DNA of 64,000 nucleotides, from contig NC_135357.1 in assembly GCF_051622035.1 (NCBI RefSeq), positions 37,059,691 to 37,123,690 on the forward strand, given 5' to 3'. The number at the start of each line of letters is the position of its first letter. The first letter of the stretch is position 1. The position numbers and the translations under genes are program-made. The notes beneath the pieces are model-generated. The model searched no databases and was not told the origin of the DNA. It saw nothing but the letters and a program-made list of their open reading frames with translations. The stretch comes from Arctopsyche grandis. Taxonomy: Eukaryota > Arthropoda > Insecta > Trichoptera > Hydropsychidae. Below, one piece after another: positions 1 to 27,600 of this stretch.

Positions 1-597
1 ATTAACAATGCATTTACAACAATTGAACAATACGCGGCACCCTCTGGGTCCGGGCTTTACTGATAAGTAAAGAGCGGACCAACTTTGCGGTGTTCATTAT
101 TCATTGTTCACCGTGCTTTGTTCATTTTTTATGATGAACTTTTTTTATGCTCTCTAGCTTTGTAGTTTGCCCTGTTTCCTTGAAAATAGACCCAAAACGC
201 CCTGTTTCCTGGAAAAAGCACGCTTCCGCGCCCACCTCTACTGATAAGTTCGATAATCGATCTTATCGATAAGATGATCTATTATAGATGTCTGTCCATG
301 AAAGTCGTCTGCATCCGAATACGGATTCGGCATTAGAAAAAGCCTATCAAGTTTTTCGAATTTTCAAAAAAAATGAATATAAAGACAAATTTTCCTCGTA
401 CATATAACAAAGCATTAATAGAAGTGAAGAATATACTAACTTTTTTATTTGGATTAATAACAAAATAAATAAGATAACCTATTAAAAGTTATCTAAATAC
501 GATAAATATGATTATTAAATGGTAATATGATATATTATGTTGCAAACAAAAAATCACATGTAATAATAACAATTTATATATTTTTTTTTTGTTTAAG

Positions 598-16256
<15,659 letters not shown>

Positions 16257-16641
16257 AACATATCACCCATCCAATGTATCATTGATTCAAACAAATTCAT
16301 TTTAGTTTCAATATAAATATTATAATCTGTATATATGTATGTACGTATGTTTCATCGAATCAAACAAATCTTTCTTAGTTTTAATATTAATATTAAGATT
16401 TAAAATATTATTATTTGTATGTCTGCACATTTGTACTTTTTCAATAATAAAAACACACTTAATATAAAAAAATGTGTATGTTTTTATAGTCTTAAATTTT
16501 TATATAGCTTCTCCTAAATTTTCCCAGTGTACAAGAATTTTGCGAAAATATAATCCATATTGAAATCATAAGATGAAATTTCATATTTCTTCAAATACCC
16601 AGTTATAATATTAAATATTATAACCAGTTATAATTATTAAA

Positions 16642-18294
16642 TATTAATTATTAATCCCAAAATTTTTGACATCATCCTTCACCGTTTGATTCTTGCGCAG
16701 TTTAAAAGATTATTGTGTGATGAGCAACATGGTTTTACACCCTGTCGTTCCACTACCACTAATCTCGCCTGCTTCACACATTTGATCATGTCTAAAGTTG
16801 ACGTTGGTCAGCAAGTTGATGTAGCCTACTTTGACTTTCGTAAAGCCTTTGATCAAGTCAATAATGACGCTCTTTTGATCAGGTTAGCTGAAGTGGGTTT
16901 TTCAACGCGTCTTCTTAAACTCTTTGCTTCTTATCTTAGTGATAGGAAGCAATTTGTTAGATATGGTCTTTATGAATCTCCTTCATTTTTTACTCGATCT
17001 GGTGTTACTCAGGGGTCCACTTTAGGCCCATTACTATTTACAATTCTTATTAATAACCTCCCTAGAGTTTTATGTAATGCATCATGTCTCTTGTTTGCTG
17101 ACGACGTTAAATTATTTTTTGCTGTCAAGGATTAGAGGCAAGCCTCTCTCCTTCAAGCTGATATTAACGCTGTCTTGGAGTTCAGTTCTAGTTTAGGCCT
17201 TGAACTTAATTTAAACAAATGTGCAATTATGAGCTATGGACGTGCACATTCACTCTATTGTCACGGATATTCCATTAGATCCGTCTTGTTGAAGCGTGTG
17301 GAATCTATTGTCGATTTGGGTATAACTTTTGATCCTCAGCTCACCTTTCACAACCATATCAAAAAAGTCGCTGACGTTTCCTTTCGTCGACTTGGATTTG
17401 TTTTGAGATATGCAAGATTATTCTCCAATCCTTTGTCTTCTCGCTTGCTTTTCAATTCGCTTGTGAGAAGTAAGCTAGAGTATAATGCGATTGTGTGGAA
17501 TCCGCATGAAGCAAATTACTCTCTGATGATTGAGAAAGTGCAAAAAGCATTTCTTCGTTTCCTATATAGGAAAGAATATGGGTATTACCCATATCTATAC
17601 CCCACTCCTTTCCTTTTGGGCATGCTTGGGTATAATTCCCTTGAACTTCGGAGAAACTTCTCATTAATTCGTTTCGTTCTCCTGCTCTTACGTGGTAATA
17701 CGTCATGCCCGTTGTTGCTGGAGCAGTTGGGGCTTTATGTCCCTAATCACTATGTGCGTGGTAGACATCATCATTTGCTGGCTGTACCTCCTGCCCGCAC
17801 AGTCCTTTTTCGAATGGCTCCTATTCCAAGAGCTATCCGACTTCTTAATGAAATCGTTGCTGCCGAGACTGAATGTGATATTTTCCACCTTAGTGAGCGT
17901 AAATTGTCGGAAATTACTCTAACCCATTTATCTGGTAGTCTGCGCTCATCATTGTTTTCATGATTGATTGTGATTTATGAGTGAAATTTTGATTAACTCT
18001 CTTCCATTTGGGCCTTACAGGGATGTTTTGTATTTGTAGTTGTTTCTTACATATTTATTGAAACTGGCTGTAGGTGCAAGGCATTCCTTATGCTATATTT
18101 TATTTGATATTTTTACTTTATCTGTTATTATTAAATGCTATTTTTTATGTATGTATGGATGTATTTATGTTTATGTTTAATTGTTATTTTGTTTTTTTTC
18201 TTTTTTGTGTTATATTTTTTGACCATTGTGGCGCTTTAGGAATTCCTGTTATGCCACAATGGTCTGTTTAAAATAAATAAATAAATAAATAAAT
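16642..18294 (+). pseudogene. 5'-truncated LINE (Jockey/CR1-like), 3' half
   Basis: Encodes the C-terminal part of a reverse transcriptase: VAYFDFRKAFDQV, GVTQGSTLGPLLF and LLFADDVKLFF. A stop at 17133-17135 is followed by an open C-terminal region with RKEYGYYPYLYPTPF. The 3' UTR ends in AATA repeats at 18267-18294. It sits in the 3' flank of gene 1. The flank resumes at 18300 with sequence similar to that after gene 2 (34130-34200). Confidence 0.85.
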
Positions 18295-18939
18295 AATTTC
18301 CACTGTTGAATATATTTGAATATATTTGATTGGTTTCCAACCCATGCTAAATTTGAGATACTTATTTTTCACATTATGTACCAACTAAAACACAGTTCAG
18401 GAGCAGACTCGATACATTCATTATCATTAGCAGACTTATGCAGCTAGGATGTTTTAACCCACAAAAAAAAATCTTTTTACTACAGATTTTTAAATCAGCA
18501 CTAAAAATACTATTTGTATTCCAAAATTACTTTGCGTGCTTTTGGTGATATAGATGAATCTAAGGAAATGATTTTGTTAAGATATAATATATTTTTTTAA
18601 TTTAATTTATTTATTATTAAATAGAAAATTATTTCACAATTTCACAATCAACAATTTTAAACTAAAACTAACAACTATAATATAACACAGTTGACAAAAT
18701 TAACAAAACTATAATTAGTAATCCTAAAATAATATAATATAATTCCAAACATAGCATTTTATTAAACTTACATATATAATTATAATACGTAAAAATTAAC
18801 ACCCATATCTTCTACAGAGGTATCCATTAACACACCTCAAGAAAGCACCAATGTTACTAGCTCCTCAATGTAATGCTCTCAGAAAGGGCATTGTATATTT
18901 GAACACCTCTGTGGAAAATATCTAATATATCTATTCTTA

Positions 18940-19200
18940 ACTATATGATTATATTAAATTGGGTAATATATTCTTATCAAGCTTATATACAAATTTTAAA
19001 GTGCTTAATTTAAGACTATTTCTAATATCCAACCATTTCAATTCATCTAACATACTTCTAACATTCTTACGTTTCCTCACATTCAAAATTGCACGTATTG
19101 CTCTATTCTGCACTTTCTGCAGTTTATCAATACACAATCCACTAAATACTCGTAGATTAAGCACCGTAGCGCAATATACAGTATGAGGCCATACAATACA
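18940..19200 (-). pseudogene. LINE C-terminal fragment
   Basis: The minus strand encodes DKLQKVQNRAIRAILNVRKR, typical of the region after the RT domain in Jockey-like LINEs. Only about 70 codons are recognisable. Confidence 0.6.
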
Positions 19201-19977
19201 ATTATATATTAATATTTTACTTTTTATACTTAATAATTTCTTAACCTACAAAGTACACCAACTTTTTTTTGCCATTTTTTTAATAATATAATAATCTGCG
19301 TGCACCTTAAGGGGGTATTCTAGTCTAGATGCATGAATTTTAGGTATTTTTTCAGTTGCAATAAAAAAAAACAAAAAATATTTTAGTAGCCATTATTTTA
19401 TCAAATATTTATTAATATTTGAAGAATAAATAAAAAAAATCAAAGGAAAAATTCAAAATTCAAAAAGTTACAGGCTGATGAAGTGAGGGGTCTCAAAAAA
19501 ACGGTGCGCCCTGGTTAACACGATTCCAACCCTCCTAGTAATTCAAAATCAAAAAAGCAAATTAATTCTTAATCCAAACAAATGCTGCTATGGCATGAAC
19601 TACGGAAAAGTCAAACAAAAATTTTTTCGCAAAATAGCGACTGTCTGAAATAAAAAGTCTTTTTTTTACCAGTTTATTTGACTTTTCCGAATTTTTTAAA
19701 AATAGTAAAAATTGGAATTTTGTCATAGTTCTCTATTGAAAATATTTGCACATTGATGATAGTTCATCCAAAACATAATTCAAAATCGTTATCAAGACGC
19801 GAATTTGAGAATTTTTTTTGCACTTATCTATTAAAACATTATAATAACTACGAAAAATGACTCGATAGCCACCTAACTTTACAAATTTGTTGAAATGACA
19901 TAACTTTGGATAATTCTTCGAATTAAGAATGTGCAACATCTTATGAGCGTAATAAAACCTTTGTGAAGGCTTGGTGC
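19201..19977. other. spacer between genes 1 and 2, no gene
   Basis: AT-rich. The motif GGGGGTATTCTAGTCTAGA at 19312 resembles an end of a DNA-transposon derivative, but I found no partner end. Confidence 0.35.
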
Positions 19978-19982
19978 AGGGC

Positions 19983-20110
19983 TTCCCAACCTTTTTGTAC
20001 CCTAGAGCACATTCTAAAATATCGGTAGGACGGCGAGCACCACCTACTTTTTTTTTCAAAGCAAATTTATAGTCGGAAAAGTTAATAAATAATACACAAA
20101 AAATCAACTT
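19983..20110. repeat. hAT-like terminus
   Basis: CAGGGCTTCCCAACCTTTTT resembles the terminal repeats of hAT elements. No complete element or transposase is seen. Confidence 0.4.
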
Positions 20111-20142
20111 AAAATATGTAAACTATTTTTTATATTATTACT

Positions 20143-20805
20143 AGCTGTATTACCCGGCTTCGCTCAGTATTTATAATATAAACCGCTTAAACATGACGAA
20201 TCTAATAGTAAACATTTTATTAAAAAAAAAAAATTAAAAAAATTAAATTCTTTTTCCTTCTAGGGCTTCGCCCACGGCGCTCCCTGAGCTTTTGCCTTCT
20301 AGGGCTTTGCCCTCTGCGCCCCCATGAGCAATTTCTGTTAAGGGCTTCGCCCCTCTGTGCCTCATGAGGCTGCGCCCCTCTGCACCCCCTTCGGGGCCCC
20401 ATGAGGTTGCGCCTCCTGTGGCGCCCTTGGCGGGGCCCTATGAAACTGCACCCCTTGCGCCCCCGCTCGGACTTTGAATCCATTAAATCGAAAAAAATCA
20501 AATCGGCGCCTATGAATCGAAAAAAAAAATTGAATCATTTGTTCGATGACGGCTGCGCCCCATGAGGCTGCGCCCCCCTGGGCCCACTTCGGGGCCCCAT
20601 GTGGCTGCGCCCCCTTCGGAGCCCCATAAGGCTGCGCCTCCTTCGGGGCCCCATGGGGCTGCGCCCCTTGTGGCGCCCCTGGCGGGTCCCCATAGAACTA
20701 CACCCCTTGCGCCCCCGCGGGGGTGAATCCATTGAATCGAAAAAAATCAAATCGGCGTCTATGAATCGAAAAAAAAAAAATCGAATCATTTGTTCTGGTT
20801 CGCAT
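20143..20805. repeat. GC-rich tandem repeat block
   Basis: After a CCCGGCTTCGCTC tag comes a strikingly GC-rich stretch built from variants of GGCTGCGCCCC and TTCGGGGCCCCATG. It is in two larger units, each ending in ATCGAAAAAAATCAAATCGG and CGAATCATTTGTTC. It lies in otherwise AT-rich spacer. ORFs here are low complexity and not credible genes. Confidence 0.7.
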
Positions 20806-21540
20806 ATAATTTCGTACGGTTGGGCAGCTTACGGAAAAGTGTCACACGACCAAAAACTTTGTCACACGACCAAATCGTTTCTGAACTAAAAAGAGGTTCG
20901 TCAAAATATATATGTATAATTTATTGCTTCCAGAGTTAACAAGCATTCTTGTGAGAATTTCGCGGAAAACGTACATGGTGGTGGTGTCTCAGTGTCGTCA
21001 GAAGGAAAAAATGTCAAAGAATCATCTAAAAAGCTAAACAACATCTAGAGATGTTTTTATTTTATTTTATCATGTTTTTCTGCTTTTGCTTTATTATTTT
21101 TATATTATGTATTTTATCTTTTGTTTTTCTTCTTTATCAAATTTAGGCCATTGTTCTTTCTGTAATGCCACAATGGTCAAAACTATAAACTATAAATAAC
21201 CAAGAAAAAACAAAATTCTCGAATAATCTTTTGGAGAATACTCTCGGAATATTCTCGTTATCCGAGAATATTCTCTTACAACACTAGGTACAGGCTGCTT
21301 TAGATTCATTCGTGTATCTGAAGCCGAGTTCAAAATCGTATATTATTTTGAAATCGAAACAAATTTGCACTGAGAACTGGTTTATGTATATTTCTGCGGT
21401 CATTTCAGTGTTACATGAAACCTGTTTTCTTTGCAGTGCGTCGTCAGGTCAGGGTATCGTCAGGTCAAACATTATCAGGCGGAATGTTACCATGATACGA
21501 GAGCCACACTTCATGTAGTCTTATTCCGGAGCTGGTCAGC
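20806..21540. promoter_or_regulatory. 5' flank of gene 2
   Basis: The 700 bases before the ATG of gene 2. A LINE tail-like stretch (AATGCCACAATGGTC) is at 21160 and an ATTCTC repeat lies near 21240-21275. TTTCTTTGCAG at 21425-21435 could be the acceptor of a 5' UTR intron. No clear TATA box was identified. Confidence 0.3.
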
Positions 21541-21616
21541 ATGGATCGTCTGAAATGGAATCCTCGATCAATAGTGAAGTTGGTGCTGCTGACCTCGCTA
21601 CTATCCCCAGGTCCAG
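21541..21616 (+). CDS. gene 2 exon 1: signal peptide
   Basis: Starts at ATG and encodes a basic N-terminus followed by the hydrophobic core IVKLVLLTSLL. Donor choice is 21617 (GTGATC) or 21611; both keep phase. Splicing to 26235 gives ...GFAAPQ, a plausible cleavage region. Confidence 0.75.
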
Positions 21617-24600
21617 GTGATCACGACGACCTTCATAACATCACTTCTCATCACATCGTTGTCCACTAACTGAATTCATTCATTTGTGGTTATGTATTGT
21701 TTTTTCTCTCGCTCCACCGACGAAGCAAAAAAAACAGTTTTAATGGCATATATGTGTGTATCGTATCTCGTATGTACTATGTATGTTTATATTGCTAAAT
21801 AACTAATATTTGATAAAAAAAAATTGATAAATAGTGACATTTGCAATCAAATCATATATTGAAAACTATATTTGGCCTTCATTTTATATTTTATTTTTAT
21901 TCTTGAACATTCGTACACGGTCAATATAATATTTCTTTTTTTTCTTTTTAAATGCTTTTTATTATTACGAAATTATATAAGTTCACAATACATCTTATAT
22001 CTATTTTAATAGCTACTGATCTACTGATCATTTTCTATTTTACAATTTAATTTAATTTGGTTAGTAATCATAGTATTATATTATTCTAATGTTAATCTAC
22101 AGCATAATAGGAAAAAGAACTCAAAAACCTATTTACAATCCTTATAATCAATATAATCTGATATATAATATGTACATACATATTTATTTATTCATTATAA
22201 TTTTGTACATATTTATACATATGTACATATGTATATATATACGAGTATGTCACAGTGAAAATATATTTTCACTGACATTTCGGTGAAAATCATAACCAGT
22301 TACATTTTCAGGGTTGGTTTTATTCATTTAAGATTAGATTTAGTAGTGTTGGTATTATTTAAGGATTAGGATAGGTTAGGTTAAGTAAGGGTTGGCCCTA
22401 TGTTGGGTTAAATTTGATTTAAACGTTATAAATTCATTACATGATACATTTTCACTGCTTGAATTGGTGAAATATATATTTTCACTTGAAATATGCTTTC
22501 ACTGTAACATATAAATATGTGCATACCATATGTTTTTACATTATTTTTTTTTCAATCTTAAATTTGTTTATTGAAATGACATTTCTTATCATTGGTCGTT
22601 TCGGTACGAGACATTTCTTATCATTGGTCGTTTCACTACACGATTGATTCTATAAAATTCATTTGAATATGAATATAATTATTAAATACTATTTGGAAGA
22701 TCGAATATCGTTCGGCATACAAATTTAAAAATAATAATTTATTTTCTATATACCTAAACCGGTGCGTTAAGAACAGACTTAATTTAACTTATTTACTCAT
22801 GTATGTATGTATATATTATATTGGTATGTATTGTTGCTTTTGAATTTACGTGATAACGCTAAGTATACGATAAAATATTGGGTGCTACTTTAGTATGCGA
22901 TCTACATTTGAATCGACGTTTTGTTTTTATTTGTATCGTAGCAACGACCTGTTTACTATAATTTTTGCACACCTCTTTTATACTTCACTTACGATTACAA
23001 TTCAGGAAAAAAATTGCCTCTTATCTGATCATTTTCATACTTTGCCAAATTGCTCATTTTGGTCATCAATATAAGTAAATGTATCCTCCGCCATTACGAT
23101 GGAGAAAAAATATCGTTTTAGACGCGTTTGAAATTTGAATTTCTGAAAAGTGCCTGACGTTTATCCAGTTTTTAGTTTTAAACATAGATGGCGGTAGTAA
23201 AATAAAATTATTGGTATTTTTGTTAAGTTTTATTTCATCAATAGTTTCACAAAAAAGAAAATCTTATCAGCCAACACCTATTTATTTAAGTGTCAGGATA
23301 GGTTAGGTTAGGTTAAGTTAGGGTTGGCCTTGTTGATTTAAGATTAGGTTGTTTGGGTCGATATTATTCAGTGTCACTGTCACACGCAAGAACTGAAAAG
23401 TGAGACCGCATATTAAAATAAAAATGTGAAGCTACACCGCATACTAAAGAGGCACCAAATATTATTATTTTCATACTACATATGTACATGTAAGTACTAA
23501 GTAAGTTTTTTGAAAATGAATATATAGACAAATTTTCCTCGTCTATATGTATGTATAAATATGTATGTACATACACACATATAATTGAGCATAAATAGAA
23601 GTGAGAATATACTAATTTTTTTATTATTTTGGATTAATAACACTATACATAAAAATGTATATACGATAACCTATTAAAAGTTATCTACATGCGAATGCTA
23701 ACTAAAATCGGGTTCGGTGATTACTGGTCACAAATTACTCGTCACAAAGTCACTAAAATCTCTATAACGGAACATCTGGCAGCCGAAAAGTCCATCATAC
23801 TAACGATAACTATCATAGTAACGAGAACTTGAGTGCCAAATATTGTGTATTCGCGATTTTCATGGCAAAAATTTTCTTTGTGACCACCCCAATGTGACGA
23901 ATAGTCCAATTACCCTAAAATCGTCATAAAACCCGTTATAATTAAAAGTGACGTCAATCTATTTTTACAAGCCTACTATGTTTACAATTTACTATGTTTT
24001 CACTTCGATATCGATTCAGTGTCACTTCGATATTCCTGCAGTCTTCCGATTGTTTTGATACTTTGCCATTTTTACATACCTCTTATACAGTTCACATGGT
24101 TTTCGTGTAAGTCGTCATTTTTTATCTCTCTTATCTCTTATTTACAATCCTATGTATGTTTCATTTCGCTAATGGTTCGGGCGAAATTCCTACATTCTTT
24201 CGATCGTTTTGAAACTTTGGTCAACGATGGATATTTAAATCAATTCTGCCAGTACGATGGATAAAATAATAGTAATAGACATAAAAAATAATAGTAATAG
24301 ACATTTGATATTTGGCCGAAACACCACGCTATTCGACTTAACACCAGCCATTTAACATTCATTTTAACAATCATTATATAATCTACGAGTGAAGCACAAA
24401 TATATAAGAGAGATAAAGAGAGCCTATAATGCAAATTTTATAAAATATAGAGTGAAGAAATAAAAAGTTATGGGCGTTTATACAATTAAAATCTGACATA
24501 GCGAGAGGGTGGCGAACAGGTAAACAACGATCGTAAGAGTGTGGATAAATACGGTAACTTTCTTATAGACGTCACCGAAAACTATAATGGAGTGTTTTCA

Positions 24601-27600
24601 AACGTATCTATTACGATTATTTTTCACCATCGCAATGGCGGATTTGATTTCCACATACATATTATGATGACCAAACTGAGCAAAACGATCGGAAGAGTGT
24701 GGATAATAACCCAAATTTCGTCAGACGAAAAAATCGAAAGCGGGCTACGAAGTGGCTAGTAAAAAAATTCTGCTCGCTGACAAATGGCGTATTTTTTCCT
24801 TGCATATTTCTATAGATAAATTACACATTTTTCTTACTTACTGATTAATTAATAATCGATAACTTAAATACATATAAAAATAAGAATAAAATAGTAGGTG
24901 GACTGGCGCCACTTTCAACTACATATAATTACACTGTTCGACACGAAAAATGGTTCAGAGACAAGATATGACTTTTCTTATAGATCTATGCCCAGTAAAC
25001 ACGAATATGGTAATAAAAAATGTTGATTGGCTCGAGATTCGGACATATATGTGTTTTTTAAATCGCGCAATTTTTCTATATCATGGTGTTGTTCGGTAGA
25101 TGTCTCAAAATCTGACCATTTCCTGTTCTAAATGAATATTGGAATCTATAGTCGGGTATTTTATCTTTCTTTTGTAATACTTTTCAGCTTTCAAATCTCT
25201 CTAAGTAGTCGTCCAGTTCGAATCAAATGTCAAAAGTACGTATTTTCACTTGGGCTTTTTTCCCACTGTTAATATTATTTTATATTGAGTATTTCTATTG
25301 AAAGATGTTTATTGGGATAGTGTTCTGGTCAAACTATATCTTGTATATTTGTTGGAATTATTAAATCGATAAATGTGATAAATAGTGTTGCTGCTCATGT
25401 ACGAGAAGAAATTGAACATTTGAGTAAACAGCACTATGTTACTTATAGGAAAGTTATATCTATACATTGTATTTTCTATTGAAACATTTTTATTTGGATG
25501 GTGTATATATCTCCGAATCTCGAGCAGCGAATTAACATTTTTATTACCAGATTCGTGTTCACTGGGCATAGATCTATGTATGTATAAGAAAAGTCATATC
25601 TCATCTCTGAACCAAAAAAAAGTCGTCATTTGTCGAACAGTGTTATTGTACAATTATATTTTATCTATTTTTAATTTCATTAGGATATTATACTATTTTT
25701 TTCGTAAATATACAAAAATATATCTGTGTTTACCTAATTCTAGCTTAAACTCGTTTTTCTAAAAATTGGACTCAAGCCACATTCAAATATAACGGCTCAT
25801 ATGATACTGTTGCGTAGGGGTGGGTGGAGGATCCAAGTAAAAGGCCAACAGTCGTTTCACAGCATTTATTGATGATTAAGGAGATACACGCACTGTCACT
25901 GCTCAGTCCAGAATGACATGATATCGCCTACGTACCGCCTTATAAGGGGTAGATCTCTCAGGACGTCTTATCTGTTTACCTACTGTATAGTCACGTATTC
26001 GGATATGTATTAATACGGTATGAGAACTGCAATCATTGTTTAGCTTACATGCACTTAGCTTGTCGCTAATCCTTAAAACCACTTACACCGGTCTCACGGT
26101 CTCTCAGGACGCTACCCGGCCTAATCCGATCGCAATTACTCGGCGGCTCTTTTTAGTATACGTAACAATTCATTCAGTTAAGAACAAAAAAATAATTTAA
26201 TTCAATGAATAAAAAACTTTTGTTTTTGTTTAAGGATTTGCTGCTCCACAGAATGATGACAGAGTCTATTTTGGGTATTGATGGCTTTTTTTAATTTTAA
26301 AATTTAGATTTTATTGCGCATCTAATATTATGCATTGTTGTATGTATACTTGCTCAATCAAGTGATTGAGAAAATGCTAAAAGAACATTTGTAATTTTAG
26401 CGAGCCCGGGAGCCTAATAACCAGTAGAATAAGCGATGTCGATAAATCGGAGAGTCCAAGTTGTACGTTACCCGCCCAGCCCGAAAATGGCAACTATGAC
26501 ATGATCGGAGAGAAGGGATCACCCGGAGACAAGGTGCAACAAACAACCCTGCTGGTATACCACTGTAATGATAAATACGAATTGATGGCGCGAGATTCCA
26601 CGTTCAGAGGTATTGTCGTATGTCTCAACGAAGGCAAGTGGAGTCACGACATCATCTGCAAAAGTGAGTTATCTCAAATTCTCTGCATGCAAAGGTTGTT
26701 CCATTTCACACAGAAAATATGCGCAGGCTAGGGTCGTGTACAGGGTGTTGATTTGGCTCTTAGTAAATAAAGAAATGTATTGCTCATGAATAGAGATAGG
26801 ATCGGAAGCGTGCCGTTCATTGGTAATTGTTTGCCGTGCTTTGTTAATTTTTATGATGGACCTTTTTATTTGCACTCTAGCCTTGTATCTATTATTATCA
26901 AACATATACAAAACTTTTATCAGACCTAAACTACATAGAATACGCTTTTAGCATATGGAATCCAATTTTTAAAAAATATGTTATATGTATCGAAAGGGTA
27001 CAAAGGAGAATTACAAAGATTCCTTCTGAACTTAATTCACTGTCTTATAACGAAAGATTGAAAAGAATGAATCTCACGACACTGGAGACGAGAAGAATAA
27101 CTTAATCGAGGTCTTTAAAATGCTAAATAATCATTATAAATGTCATATGTCCAATTTTTGAATTATTGAAACTGGCTGTAGGTGCAAGGCATTCCTTATG
27201 CTATATTTTATTTGATATTTTTACTTTATCTGTTATTATAAATGCTATTTTTTATGTTTATGTATGGATGTATTTATGTTTATGTTTAATTGTTATTTTG
27301 TTTTTGTGTTATATTTTTTGACCATTGTGGCGCTTTAGGAATTCCTGTTATGCCACAATGGTCTGTTTAGAATAAATAAATAAATAAATAAATAAATTAC
27401 ATTCAACGAAAAAATTCACCTCATAGGTCACTCGCTTTGACTTATTTTGAATCTAATAAATTGATCAGAGATTCCTTCTTTTCAAACAGAGTGGTTTCAG
27501 TCTTGCCAATAATATTTTAATTTCGGATAACCTTAATATTGTTACGTAGGGGTGGGTGGAGGATCCAAGTAAAAGGCCAACAGTCGTTTCACAGCATTTA

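Noticed and set aside
20220-20889. Arg/Gly-rich ORFs on both strands
   Set aside because: They arise from the GC-rich tandem repeat and have no domain signature.
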